A stretch of 64,000 nucleotides of DNA from Aurantiochytrium sp. KH105 (lineage: Eukaryota > Sar > Bigyra > Thraustochytrida > Thraustochytriidae): NCBI GenBank assembly GCA_003116975.1, contig BGKB01000045.1, forward strand, positions 1-64,000, in the 5' to 3' direction. The position numbers and the translations under genes are program-made. The notes below the pieces were generated by a model. The model saw nothing but the letters and a program-made list of their open reading frames with translations, did no database searches and was not told the DNA's origin. Positions 27,202-38,219 of this stretch are shown here, piece after piece. Numbering within the stretch: position 1 is the first letter of the stretch; every line of letters begins with the position of its first letter.

Positions 27202-30200
27202 TCAAAGTGCCCCTCCGCTGCGACGGATGCGGTTGCGGGAGGGCTTCTTTTTGGACCCGGAAAAGTAAACGTCAAAGTCATCGTAGGCGGTCATCTCGAG
27301 CTTGCGCGAGGAAATGCCCTTGCGCGCGGGCGCGAGCTTGCGGGAAGCACGCGCCGATGGGGAGGGCTCTGCAGCCCGCGAAGGACGACGAGAAGCGCTC
27401 GAGGGGGATCGAGAAGGTTTCTGCGAGCGCGAAGACTTTTGCGAGCGTGAGGTCTTCTCCTTGGCGGGCGTCAGACGCGAGAGCTGGCGCGTGAGCTTGC
27501 GGCTGTTACCCTTGTTGCGCTTGAAAAAGCCAACATCGTCTGACACGTCAGAGGCGGCGTCATCGTCAAAGTCATCGTCATCGTCCGAAAGATCGTCGCC
27601 TTCATCATCGTCGTAAAAACCATCAGGGTCACCGTAGCGGCGTCGGTGGCGGCGTGCACGACGGCTGTAGCTGGCTCCCTCTTGCTGGAACAAGGTTTGG
27701 CGCTGTTCGGCTTCGAGCGCCATGCCAGCACCTGCGAGCATGGCCACCGCAACGCCTGCAAGGCCAATCATGAGCAAGGGCTGCGTAAAGAGAAAGAGCA
27801 CCAAAAGAGGCCCAGCATAGAGGATAAAGAGATTTGGCTCCTCTTCCTCCTCCTCGATACGCTCTTGCTCGAGCATTTCTTTGGTCTTTTTGGCAGCCAA
27901 GATGCGCGCAACACCCTGCAGGGTGCGCGCGGCATCATCGGCCACGCGCTCAGCATACATGGAGTTGGCCAGCTTTTGCGCCTTGATCACGCGAGCAAGA
28001 CTCTGCAGCATGACGGCACTGCGCTGGCGCACCGACTCCTCGTGGATCTCGCGCAGACGATCCTTGAGAACCTTGCGCCGGTAGGCCTTTTTGATGCGGC
28101 GGGCCGCGCTCTCGCGGCGCTTTTTGTCGTCAGCAATTCGCTGCTCAATGAGGGGAACGACGTGCGCACGTGCCAAGACGCCGCGCGCAATGCGCTGGAT
28201 GGCAATGGCCGCACGACGCTCGCGACGAAAGCCACCCACCTTGCGGCGCACGAGGAAGCCACGAACGTTGCGCTGGATCTTTTTGGCGGCTCGCAGCTTC
28301 TTCGTGGCGCGGTAGGTCCGAAGCCAGACGCGGACGCTGCGCTGCAAGATGAGAACGTACTTGAGGACGCGCTCGGCCTTGAGCAGCTCGAGGGTAGTGT
28401 AGGCATACGGCTTGAGGAAAACCTTGGTGTGGCCAATCTGGTAGTCGGTAATGATTTCCAACTTGGCAGACTTGACGATGCGTTCGCAAGTTGACCTGAA
28501 GTCAGACTTGTGACCCTTGGAGCGGCGCTTCGAATGACGGCGCTTCGAGGACCGAGACACGGACAGGACGTGAAATCGGTCCGCAAAGTCCCGCAGCGCA
28601 AAGCGGGTCGGGTAGCCCGCGCGGGCCACGCGCACCACCTCGAGGACGCCAGAGTAGGCGAGCTGCTCCTCGACGCGCACGCGATCGAAAACGGTCTCAA
28701 CGTTGAGATCGTTGGGCTTGATGCAGCGAATGTAGTGCGGCTGCGAGGCGTTGATGTGGTTAAGTGCGACCGAGAGCTGCGTGCGAAAGTGGCTGCTGAC
28801 CGTCTTTTGCTGCAAACGCGTGGTCGTTGGCGAAACGCGGCGGTGACGCTGCAAGCTGCTGCGCTGGTTTCGCGGCTGGTTGGCCAGCTGGCTAAAGTAC
28901 TCTTGCGCGTCGGAGCCACCCCCCGCAGCAGAGGCATCTGGCGGCATGAGGACCGAAAGCCACTTGTCGTCCGAGGAGCGCAAGAGATCGACGGCCTCGA
29001 CACGAAGCTCATTCTTATTTTTGGTGATAAAACCCTCGGAATTGTAGGCCACGGGCCCGGCGAAGTGCGCAATTTCGAACTGAAGGCGAACTTGCTGATT
29101 GCGATCGGCACGAATGACCGTGCTGAACTTGCCCTTGGTCAGATTCTGGTAGATCTTGGAAACGAAGCTCTTGTCTGTGCCAGAGCCCATGAGGCACGTC
29201 TCGTCGAGGAGTGAGAGCAGGCCAATCGGGCGCGTCTCAATCATGTCAAGGGTGAGCTGGTTGTCCGGCCAGTCAATGACGGACCAGTCGAGTCCCTCGG
29301 CCTCAAAGAGAGCGGCCTCGAGCTTGAAAATGTGCTCGTTGAACTGGCCCTGGAGACGTTCGTTCGTGTAGTTAATCATGAGCTGCTCGAAACCGTTCGA
29401 CTCGAACACTTCAAAGCCAAAGATATCGAGAACGCCGATGCTGTGATCGTCATAGTACTCGGGCTCGGCGCTCTTGCCCGTGGTGAGGGCTCTGGCCATC
29501 ATCGCGCGCGAGATGGGAATGGCGGCCCTACTCTTTCGCGCCGCGCGAGACTTTTGTGCCATTTTGTTGCTGACACCAATCGACTCGTTGATACGCCAGA
29601 CAATCCAGCCAAAGGTGCGCTCGTAGAGCGCCATGGCAAGGGCCTCGCGCGCCTCTTCAGCTTGCGTGACACTGTGTTGTTTAACGAGCGATTCTGTGGG
29701 GCCAGAAAGAGCCGCGAGAAAGCCGCCACCACCAACGCTAATGCCGCGCGTCGTGAGGGCGGCCACGAGCTGGTCCTTGTCGACTCCGAGGAGGGAGGCA
29801 CAGAGTTCCGCGGAATCCTTGGACCCCCGCGACACCTTGCTGCCCTCGGCACCGTTGACATTGTGTGGCTCAAAGGAGATGTTGCCCAAATGCAAGACAG
29901 CCGACATGACACGAAGCACTTGCAAGCGCTCGGTGTCGGTGAAGCCGATGATGTCAAATGCTGCGTTGGTCAACTTCCACTGCGACTTGTCATCGATGTC
30001 GGCGCGGTCCATCGTGGAAGACTCAATGTACCTACAGGAGCGTAGGTCAGGAAACGAGAGTTCGTTGCGTTCCTCGCGAGAGAGGCCGGCGTTCATCTCG
30101 TAAAAGATGTGGTAGTTGCGCTCGCCCTCTTGCTGGTGCACGACGCGTGCCTTTTCCAAGAGGTAGACGTCGATGGCTGCGCCCATGAGCCGCGCGGACT

Positions 30201-30957
30201 GGCGATCAAAGTCGAGCTCGATGAGCTTGCCGAAGCGCGAGGAGTTGTCGTTTCGCAGGGTCTTGGCGTTGCCAAAGGCCTCCATGAGAGGGTTCGCCTC
30301 GAGCACTCGCTGCGACACGCTCGAGCCGACAACGTTTGTCCTTCGCGAGCCGCGTTTGAGCGAGGCCCGAAACTCGTTCATGCCGCGCGAGGTATCGCCC
30401 GCAGACACCACCGTTAGGTACGAGAGGAGAACCTTTGTGTTGTATGTTTTGCCAGCGCCGGACTCGCCACTGACGAGAATGCTTTGGTTGCGACCGCTGT
30501 AGGTGGTCATGGCTTTGTAGGCGGCGCCGGCGATGCGGTAGGCGTGAGGGTCGAGGAGCTCGACCTCGCCGACGCCCGCGTTGACGTACTTTGCCATGGA
30601 TGAGGGCTCATAGAGACCACGGATGCGTTTGAAGGGGTTGACGGCGATGAGGATCTCGCCGGAGAAGGTGTATATTTTGTCGGCCTCGAAGCGCACGTGC
30701 AAGGTGCTCAGAAGGGCCGCTTGGTGCAGGTCCGGGAGCTGTGTGAGGTCGTCCACCTTGACCTCTTGGCGCGGGGACGTGGAGCAGAACTCGACGTCAT
30801 CGAGGGGTGCGGTGACCGTGGTGCGTTTATCGGTCTTGATCACGACGGTGCCGTCGCGGAGCTTTTCGGTGATGACGCCGCGGACCCACGCCTCGTCCGG
30901 GTCCCTCACCCAGACGGCGGCGCCCTCGTCATAGAGGTCCTTCTCGGCGCGCCCCAT
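27202..30957 (-). CDS. Myosin heavy chain with C-terminal transmembrane segment
   Basis: 1251 residues. An SH3-like N-terminus lies at 10-58 (VWVRDPDEAWVRGVI). The motor spans about 68-855: P-loop GESGAGKT (164-171), switch I NDNSSRFGK (237-245), switch II DIFGFEVFE (511-519), actin-binding HYIRCIKPND (741-750) and converter YQIGHTKVFLK (839-849). Four or five IQ-like motifs follow (865-1020, IQRNVRGFLVRR, IQRIARGVLAR and so on). A strongly hydrophobic stretch at 1043-1080 (LFILYAGPLLVLFLFTQP then IGLAGVAVAMLAGAGMAL) looks like one or two membrane helices. The tail is poly-Asp, then Arg/Ser/Lys-rich. The residue after the P-loop threonine is Tyr instead of the usual Glu. A basic insertion lies at 463-500 just before switch II. 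Actin-based motor; the membrane segment suggests direct anchoring to an organelle or plasma membrane. I cannot assign a class. Confidence 0.92.
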   Translation of the reverse strand: MGRAEKDLYDEGAAVWVRDPDEAWVRGVITEKLRDGTVVIKTDKRTTVTAPLDDVEFCSTSPRQEVKVDDLTQLPDLHQAALLSTLHVRFEADKIYTFSGEILIAVNPFKRIRGLYEPSSMAKYVNAGVGEVELLDPHAYRIAGAAYKAMTTYSGRNQSILVSGESGAGKTYNTKVLLSYLTVVSAGDTSRGMNEFRASLKRGSRRTNVVGSSVSQRVLEANPLMEAFGNAKTLRNDNSSRFGKLIELDFDRQSARLMGAAIDVYLLEKARVVHQQEGERNYHIFYEMNAGLSREERNELSFPDLRSCRYIESSTMDRADIDDKSQWKLTNAAFDIIGFTDTERLQVLRVMSAVLHLGNISFEPHNVNGAEGSKVSRGSKDSAELCASLLGVDKDQLVAALTTRGISVGGGGFLAALSGPTESLVKQHSVTQAEEAREALAMALYERTFGWIVWRINESIGVSNKMAQKSRAARKSRAAIPISRAMMARALTTGKSAEPEYYDDHSIGVLDIFGFEVFESNGFEQLMINYTNERLQGQFNEHIFKLEAALFEAEGLDWSVIDWPDNQLTLDMIETRPIGLLSLLDETCLMGSGTDKSFVSKIYQNLTKGKFSTVIRADRNQQVRLQFEIAHFAGPVAYNSEGFITKNKNELRVEAVDLLRSSDDKWLSVLMPPDASAAGGGSDAQEYFSQLANQPRNQRSSLQRHRRVSPTTTRLQQKTVSSHFRTQLSVALNHINASQPHYIRCIKPNDLNVETVFDRVRVEEQLAYSGVLEVVRVARAGYPTRFALRDFADRFHVLSVSRSSKRRHSKRRSKGHKSDFRSTCERIVKSAKLEIITDYQIGHTKVFLKPYAYTTLELLKAERVLKYVLILQRSVRVWLRTYRATKKLRAAKKIQRNVRGFLVRRKVGGFRRERRAAIAIQRIARGVLARAHVVPLIEQRIADDKKRRESAARRIKKAYRRKVLKDRLREIHEESVRQRSAVMLQSLARVIKAQKLANSMYAERVADDAARTLQGVARILAAKKTKEMLEQERIEEEEEEPNLFILYAGPLLVLFLFTQPLLMIGLAGVAVAMLAGAGMALEAEQRQTLFQQEGASYSRRARRHRRRYGDPDGFYDDDEGDDLSDDDDDFDDDAASDVSDDVGFFKRNKGNSRKLTRQLSRLTPAKEKTSRSQKSSRSQKPSRSPSSASRRPSRAAEPSPSARASRKLAPARKGISSRKLEMTAYDDFDVYFSGSKKKPSRNRIRRSGGAL

Positions 30958-31319
30958 CTCGCGTCAGGCCTCGGGCGCCAGCTTCGGGAGGCTGGAAAGG
31001 CTGGTTGGCTGTTTGTTTCTTGTTCTCGCTTTGCTCGGCACGCGCCGCACAAGCAAGAGCGGAGGCGGCCGCCTGCTGCCTCCCTGGCCTGCCTGCCTGC
31101 CTCTGCAGCGCGTGCGCGTGCGCGTGCGCTTGCGCCTGCGCGTGCAGACCGGGGCTGCGCGGGGCGCTGCGCGGGGCGGGGCGGGAGGCGGCGCGCGGGG
31201 CGTGCTGCCGTGCGGGCGGCGGCGTCGGCGGCGGGGGAGGAGGGGAAGGAGTCTGTTCGTTCTCCTCTCCCGTCCAGCGCGTCTCCGGTTTGTGCGTCGG
31301 AGTCTGATCAGGGCCGACC

Positions 31320-31321
31320 AG

Positions 31322-31392
<71 letters not shown>
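31320..31392 (+). repeat. TTTC microsatellite
   Basis: About eighteen uninterrupted TTTC units; polypyrimidine tract upstream of the myosin gene. Confidence 0.95.
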
Positions 31393-31947
31393 TTTTCTTT
31401 CAAGTTCTTTCCTTTCTCGTCTGGCTTGTCTTGTCTTGTCTTGTCTTGTTTTTATTTATCACACACTGGCTGCACGCAGGCAGGGGTGTCCCGGCGAGTT
31501 TACACCGCGGCCGTGCCAGCGGCGGCAAGAATCAACACGAGGGAGGATGCGGAGTTTGGAAGAGCCATGCCACGGAGAGGACTCGGGGCAGAGGAGCCGG
31601 AGGCCAGGCGAGCCAAGGCAGGGCTGGCAGCTAGCTGGCGGTCAGGGCCGGCGGCCAGAGGCGAAGATTGCGGCGTGGAGCCTGGCCTGGCTGGCAGCCT
31701 GGCGAGGCAAACCTATACCTTCCTGCCTTTTTTCTTCTCTCCAAGTTCGCGATCTCTCATCTCTCTGCGTGCAGCTGGATGGTTGCTTGCTTCTCGTGCG
31801 GCCATCTTATTATTTCCTCCCTTCGGTACCTACCTCCTAGGCGAAGACGTAGAAGAATAATAGGACCCCCCTCCTGGATGGGCCCCTCGTGCACGTGCCC
31901 AGCACGGTCATGCACATCGAGTATGGAGCGTTGACAGGGACCGAGCG

Positions 31948-31948
<1 letters not shown>

Positions 31949-32040
<92 letters not shown>
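31949..32040 (+). repeat. Non-coding (CTG)30 array
   Basis: About thirty perfect CTG triplets outside any accepted gene. The flanks do not look coding, so this is probably a free trinucleotide expansion and not a poly-Gln/Leu/Ala domain. Confidence 0.9.
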
Positions 32041-32042
<2 letters not shown>

Positions 32043-33368
32043 CTTGCCCCCCTCCTTATCCCCGCCTACATCCCTATACCTGCCTCTCTGCCTCCCTGCC
32101 TGCCCCAAACCAGCGCCGCCGCAGCCGCCGCATTTGCCGCCCGCTTGCTCCCTTCCTGCCAGACGGAGAGGGAAGGCAGGCGTCCGTCCCCGCTGCTGGC
32201 GCGTGCAAGAACGAGAAACACAGCGGCGGCAGTATCTTGCGCAGTCAGCACGGTTGTTGATCGAGTCCTGCGCAGAACTGACCGCGCAAATGATGACGAG
32301 GACGACGACGCCGGGGCGAGACGCCGCAGCCGCCAGCGTAAAGCAATGTGCGTGCCGGTGCCGAGAGAGCGTCTGCGAGCCGTGCTGCATGCCAAGTCGA
32401 GGCGACACAGGTTTCCAGCGAGTTCGAGCTGCATAATGCACTGCTGCAGCTACCAACCGTCGCGACGATCGTAGGCTAAATTATCAAGTCGATCGACCTC
32501 CGAGCTCTGCCTCGCGTCGCGGCCGCACATCATGACATGCTGGTCACGCCGAGGTTATTGCGGATGCCAAGCAACTCGAAGCAGGAGATTGATCCCGAGG
32601 ACAGATCGATGGACGGATGCACGGATGGGCAGCTGAGATGGCCATGGTGGATGGATGATGGATGGATGGATGGATGGAAACACCGGCCGTGGCCGTCGCT
32701 GGCGGTTGCACGCACTGGCGACGAATGGTTCCGCCGAACTCGCAATCGAGCGCATCCACGCCTTCAAAGAGCCCTAAGGTGACCAAGAGAACTAGAAGAC
32801 AGGAAGCTGAGCCTGCTGCCGCGGCGAGTTGACAAGTAGGTGAGCGCCTGCACGTTATTAGATTGTCTACTACGGACTGGGATGGCTCGCTGGACAGACT
32901 ATGACAAGGACAAGAGCATCGTCAAAGTTTTGCACGCACGAATAGCGACCTTCTTGAATTTGCAAGGTTCTTGCTTGCGCACAGACTTGACCTTGACTTG
33001 AGAAAAGCAAATCTGTTGCTGGCAACGTGCAACAACGGCAACGTGTAATAGCAGGTGACGCGCTGCCGCCCTGCCTGCGTGCCTCCCTGCGTGCCTGCCT
33101 GCATCCCTCCCATGAGTCCCCATTCTATTCCACGGGCCTCAAAGCGCTCTCAGCTCAGTCGTCCATGAAAGAGTAAACGCGCGCCGCCGCGTGTCCGCAC
33201 GTAGAGGCGGCGGCGGCGACGACGTAAAGTGGCGAATTGTGGCGCGGGGTTCCCTGGCGGCACAGGGGGCTCTCGCGTCGGTGACCCGAACCCGGGCCAA
33301 CAAACGGGGGTGGGTGGGTGAAGAAGGAGTTGTTCGTTGTATCTTTTGCTGTTGCTGACAGTCCATCG

Positions 33369-34765
33369 ATGTCGACCCCGCCACGAGGGCTGACGCAAGA
33401 GGAGGAGCTGCGCATCGATGCCTGGGAGTGGACTGCCGCCCAGGCCGAGATCGATGCGCCAGGCGAGGACACAGCCCAAGCGGGTGCACAGACCGCGCGC
33501 AAAAGACCCCGAGACGAGGCCTTCTCGCCCGCGACAACTGCAACCTCAAGAGCCACCTCGACGAGCCTGCGGCAGGATGCCTCGCCGGCCGACGAAAAGG
33601 CATCGGTGGAAGACCTCACGGCATATTCAGATGGCCAGAATGGTCAGGCTTCCCATCCTAGCCGGGAGCTCTCGGGTCCAAGCGCGGATCCTTCGCAAGC
33701 GTCCCCCACCGACCAACTGCCTCGCGCACAACGACCTGGAGAGTCGCCCTTTGCATTCAAACTCGCCGAAGCGCAGGCCAACATGTTCGCTTCAACCTTG
33801 TGTGTTGTCCTCGCAGCGCAACCTTGCGGCCCGCAACGCTGGAGTCTTCAAGTTGGCGACACGACGAGTCAATTTCTGCCCATCGTCCTAACTCATGGCG
33901 CCTCGGCATGGGCACGCGACCGTGCCAAACCGGGAAGTGTCGTATTTCTTCGCAACGTCTTCTTTCGTACAAAGGATCATCAGGTTGTTGGTTTCATCGG
34001 CAAGGTGAGTGACTGCGTTCAAGTCTTGCACGAGACAGAGCGTCTGCGCAAGATGCTTCAGCACTGGGCAGGCGTAGCGGCTGCCGACGCTGAACGCCTG
34101 CGCGACGAGTTTCACCGCATGCATCCCAACCTCAAGTCTCAGCAGGAAGTAGCCAATCGATCTCCAAAACGTTGCCTTCGCGGAGCGGGCGCTGCAATTG
34201 CTCGAGGCAACGAGGTCGAGACGCTGGCAGCGGTCCTGCAACCCCATCGTCTGGAGAACCTCGTGGCCGTGGCCGGCCGTGTGGTCTCCATCTCAGTGCA
34301 TGGGAGAAACCCGCGACGTCGGATGGCACTCGTGACATTGCAAGACCAGCAGCCGGTCACCGTTTCCCACGCCCCCGATGCTTCTTTTGCGCCTCCTGCA
34401 AATGGAGAACAAGGAATGCAAGGTCAAGTGCAACTATGGGGTGAGAAGGCCAGCGAAGAGCACATTGCATACCTTGAGCGCATGCGCGATAGCGGGACGC
34501 GGATTGTATTTTCCAAGTGTCGCGTTATATACAGCTATCGTCGCGAGTGCATATGTCTCAATGAGGTCTTTGGGAACGAGGTTTTTGCCTGGGACGCGAG
34601 CACGCGGCCGCCAGTCCGCGTCACGACCCCTCCGCGATTCTTCCGATCCATTGCTACCTTGCGCGCGACCAAAGGTCTGCGCGAAGCACTTGTCCAGGTC
34701 ACAGCGCGGATCCACGGTCCCGTGGAGGGCCCCATTGTGGCCCCGGCCCAGGGCTCTTCTACTTC

Positions 34766-34797
<32 letters not shown>

Positions 34798-35111
34798 CTT
34801 CTTCTTGGCAATTTGCCAAGGCCTGGGTCCATGCAGGCGACAATCGCCGTCATCCGCGCAATGCAAGCAGCTCGTTGCGTGTCGAGGTCGCCGGCGCTCG
34901 CCTTGCGGAGCTAGTTTGCGGTCTGCTCCCTGCGGACCTTGCCCCCACGCACGTGCGCAAATCTCTCTGCGACCGCCTCGTTGCGGACCGCAATCCTCCG
35001 CTTGTGCTCACGCTCCTATACACGCGGCTCTTCGACGAGCACGGCTTCCCCCTCGCCGACGGGGAGCGTGCGGTGCTGCAGCGCGCCGACTTCGCCAGCG
35101 CCCCGGCCTGA
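33369..35111 (+). CDS. Putative OB-fold (ssDNA-binding-like) protein
   Basis: 580 residues from the first ATG at 33369; the frame is open to a GTG at 33318. The N-terminal 110 residues are polar and disordered. About 135-225 (MFASTLCVVLAAQP...PGSVVFLRNVFFRT...GFIGKVSDCVQVL) and about 290-400 (NLVAVAGRVVSISVH...RMALVTLQDQQ...GQVQLWGEKASEEHIAYL...RIVFSKCRVIYSYRRECICL) have the strand pattern of OB folds as in RPA, MEIOB or shieldin SHLD2. A third possible OB region follows 440. A poly-Ser tract (TTC triplets, about 34760-34805) separates parts of it. Binding of single-stranded DNA in repair or meiosis is an inference from fold pattern only; no close family is recognised. Confidence 0.6.
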
Positions 35112-36092
35112 CGCGATTCCGTCGATGCGAGAAGCGTGGGACGACGGGGCCAAGATAGTGCTCTCGACGCGCCAGATGGCGCATGGCCACTCGGCGGCTC
35201 GCAGTCGAGCTCTCGCTTCTTTCTTTCTCCTCTCTTCTCTTCTCCTTCTGTCCAGTCCTCGCCGTCTCGATGCGACGAGAGATCCCGCGCCGCCCTGCCT
35301 GTCGCCTGCAGCTGCAGCTGCAGCTGCGCGTGGCCTCCTGGTCGATCGATGCTCGTCTCGCGCCCGCGTCCCATTCTACATAGCTCGCTCGCTCGCTCGC
35401 TCACTCGCAGCACAGCAGCTTGCACCAGACGAGACGATTACAAGCACAGCACCTGCCTGCTAGCTCGCGAGCTAGCTAGCTATCGTACATGCAGCAGCAG
35501 CCAGCTGCAGCGTGCATCGCAGCACAGCACAGCACGAGACGCCGCCGACAACGACCGCTTGCTTCTTGCGGCCCCTGCTCTGCGCCAGGTGGACGAGGGA
35601 CTCCGAAGAAAGGAAGCAAGGAGGCAGGGAGGGAAAGAGGAAGGAGGGAAGGAGGGAAGGAAGGAATCCACCCGAGGAGGTCACCGAGGCAGGCGGGCAG
35701 ACCGGAATCCTGACAGACAGACAGACAGACAGAGAGCAAGGGAGGCAGACAGGCTCGGCGCGCAGGAGCGAAGGGGAGGGAAGGCGAGCGCGAACCGCAA
35801 GCGCGCAATCGCGCAAGCGCACGCACGCACGCACGCGCGGGCGGCCCGAGTGTGACTGACAGTGAGTGCCTGGGAAGGAAGCCTTGAGCCAGCAGAGAGA
35901 GCACGGTCGAATAGTCTCGCGAGGAGAGAAGAGAGACTTTTCCGCACAACGTCTATCAAGTAAAAACAGCAAGGCACTCATTCATTCATCCATTCACCCT
36001 CACAACGCAACGCAACGCAACGCAGCGAAAGACACCGAAACAAGCGAAGCAATCAAGCGAACAAGAGACAAAATAAAGTAGCGCTTGGCATC
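35112..36092. other. Intergenic OB-fold protein / SDR
   Basis: 981 bases of 3' UTR and SDR promoter. Repeats include GCTC (about 35383-35403), AGCTAG steps (about 35460-35483), GGAA/GGAG (35600-35665), CAGA (about 35713-35732), CGCA (35815-35835) and AACGC (36005-36025). No gene. Confidence 0.5.
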
Positions 36093-37097
36093 ATGGAGTA
36101 CGTTTATGTCACCGGATGCGACACCGGATTCGGGTCCATCCTCGTCAACATGCTCGACGAACAGGGCAAATACGGCGTCTTTGCAGGTTGCTACATGAGC
36201 GAGACTGTGGAGAAGCTCAGGAACACCGCATCAGACCGCGTCGTTGGCATCCAGCTCGATGTGAGCAAGCAGGACTCGGTGGATGCCTGCGCACGGACCA
36301 TCAAGGATCACCTTGCGGAACGCCCCAACAGCACGCTGCGCGCGGTTGTCAACAATGCTGGGCTACTCATCGCTCCCGGGCCCATTGAGCTCGTCGACAC
36401 CGACGTCTATCATCGCCTCTTCAACGTGAATGTCATGGGTACCGTCATGGTCACCAAATCGGTCCTTGCTCTGATTCGCGATTCGCAGGGACGCGTCATC
36501 AATGTCGCCAGCATCGCCGGCCGCATCGCGTTGCCGGGCCAGGCGGCATACTGCATCTCCAAGTACGGTGTGGAAGCCTTTAGCGATGCGCTGCGCACGG
36601 ATCTGCTCCAATGGGGCGCCACTGTCCACATCATCGAGCCTGGCGTCTTCAACAAGACCGGACTATATGGCTCTTTCCAGACCGGGTGGGACGCTGTTTG
36701 GGAAAAACAGCCCGACGAAATCAAGCGTGATTACGGCCAAGAGTTTTACGAAAACTATCGGCGCATGCTTGGCAAGGCGCTCATGGACCTTGGCAACACC
36801 AACAGTGAACTTGTTCCCGAGGCCATGATGGACGCCATTTGCTCCGACAGTCCCCAGCATCGCTACCGTGTTGGATTTGACTCAAAGTACATTGTTGGTC
36901 CGCTCGCCAGCCTTCCTGAGTCCATCCGAGACACGGTCTTGACCACCAATGATGGTAAGGCCAAGGCCCCGCGCGCTGCTGCTGCTCCTCGGAATGGAAA
37001 GAAGATGGCAATGGCACGCTACAAGGGAAGTAATCTCAAGTGGTATCTGGCAGTCATCATTGCAGTCATTCTGTACCGCCGCTTTCGCTCTGCTTGA
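36093..37097 (+). CDS. Membrane-anchored short-chain dehydrogenase/reductase (retinol dehydrogenase-like)
   Basis: 334 residues. Rossmann motif TGCDTGFG (7-14), which is the form used by the SDR9C group (RDH/17-beta-HSD6), then NNAG (87-90) and the catalytic Ser140, Tyr153 and Lys157 (YCISK). After the catalytic core comes a PGVFNKTGLYGSF segment (substrate loop). The last 22 residues form a single hydrophobic helix (WYLAVIIAVILY) followed by RRFRSA, so the enzyme is probably tail-anchored in the ER. SDR9C enzymes oxidise retinol, hydroxysteroids or related alcohols with NAD; the substrate here is not known. Start ATG fits the family because the Rossmann motif begins six residues in. Confidence 0.88.
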   Translation: MEYVYVTGCDTGFGSILVNMLDEQGKYGVFAGCYMSETVEKLRNTASDRVVGIQLDVSKQDSVDACARTIKDHLAERPNSTLRAVVNNAGLLIAPGPIELVDTDVYHRLFNVNVMGTVMVTKSVLALIRDSQGRVINVASIAGRIALPGQAAYCISKYGVEAFSDALRTDLLQWGATVHIIEPGVFNKTGLYGSFQTGWDAVWEKQPDEIKRDYGQEFYENYRRMLGKALMDLGNTNSELVPEAMMDAICSDSPQHRYRVGFDSKYIVGPLASLPESIRDTVLTTNDGKAKAPRAAAAPRNGKKMAMARYKGSNLKWYLAVIIAVILYRRFRSA

Positions 37098-37947
37098 ACT
37101 TCCAAAGTCACAACTTTCCTTTTTCTTTACTTTACCACCGGCAAGGGTAAGAAAGCAAACAAAAAAAAAGCAACAGCACAGAACTATAAAGATATCTATA
37201 ACGTCAAGCCCCTGCAACTTCGAGAAGATGACGCACACAACTCGTCTCCTTTCTCCAAGGAATCCATGATGGCCACAGCCAGAACGAAGCGTTTGTAAAA
37301 CAATTATCGCGCGCAAGCTTGGCACCTTACCTTCTACACAAAGCTTCTCAAGACCCACCTCCACTTGAACGGAAATGAGAAAGTTGCACTGGAATTTCCT
37401 CCTCGCTTAGACGAGAGAGGCAGACGCAAAGAAAGCTGCTCATCTCGCCCAGATCGAACATTGCGCTCAGAATGACTAAATGAGTGTGCGTGAATGACAG
37501 ACACTCTTTGCAATCTTGTAAGTCGCTCAGCCATTTGAAATCCATCGACTATACATACATGCTCATCTATCAGCCTCCGTCGGAAGAAGGTAAACCAAGC
37601 CAGTCCGTAGAGACTCGATTTGTTGATCAACCTGTCTTGCACAAAGTCTAACCTACCGGAGAAAGTCTTGCTGATTATGAAAAATGGCGTCTTCTCATGG
37701 GGGAACGAAAGTTTGGCACACAAGTCGTAGTAGAAGAATGAGACTTGATGAAACGTTTGTTTATTCATAATAAGATGATAAATTGAAGAACGATCGATCA
37801 GGGTAAGTGTGTCATCAGAGGTTCGCCACAATGCGCAAGGTGCGCCGCAACGCCAAAATGGCGCAAAGCAGTTTGCCGCAACGCACACTTGTCGAAACGC
37901 ATTTTTCTGCAACGCAAACTTGCCGTCACGCAAGCTGTCGGTCTCAA

Positions 37948-38094
37948 ATGTACACGCCTTCTTTCCAAGGGTATCCTCCTCAGCAGGTTCCAGGATACGG
38001 ACATCCAGGATACGGACCGCCCCCACAATCCAGATACTCTCCGGCAGCACCGCGCATACAAATGCAACATGCGCAACCCTATTATGTAGGATAA
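37948..38094 (+). CDS. Small proline/glycine/tyrosine-rich open frame, possible terminal exon
   Basis: 48 residues from an ATG, with PPQQVPGYGHPGYGPPPQS and a Q/Y-rich end. The composition resembles the P/G/Y-rich tails of real proteins, and the frame is open upstream to a GTG at 37807 through a degenerate repeat. No upstream exon was found. It could be a 3' exon, a small protein or chance. Confidence 0.2.
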   Translation: MYTPSFQGYPPQQVPGYGHPGYGPPPQSRYSPAAPRIQMQHAQPYYVG

Positions 38095-38219
38095 AGTGTT
38101 TCGACCGGAGAAAGAGTAGAACTAACGTAAGTAAATAAAGCCAAACGAGAAGAATAGAAATGGAAAAGGAGACCTATCTATCAAGTAGAATGAATTTCAC
38201 TTCACGCTCGTACTCGCAA

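Larger units (their letters stand above)
30958..33368. other. Divergent intergenic region myosin / OB-fold protein
   Basis: 2.4 kb. It holds a TTTC run (31320-31392), TTGTC repeats (31423-31448), a CTG array (31949-32040) and GGAT runs (32648-32680). Long plus-strand open frames here (such as 30697-31860) run antisense to the myosin and through the repeats. The minus-strand frame at 31908-32456 is a translation of the CTG array. I accept none as genes. Confidence 0.55.

Noticed and set aside
30697-31860. 387-codon plus-strand frame
   Set aside because: Antisense to the myosin N-terminus, then runs through Arg/Ala-rich DNA and the TTTC tract.
31908-32456. 182-codon minus-strand frame with a poly-Gln run
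   Set aside because: Poly-Gln is only the CTG array; the rest has no domain or conserved look.
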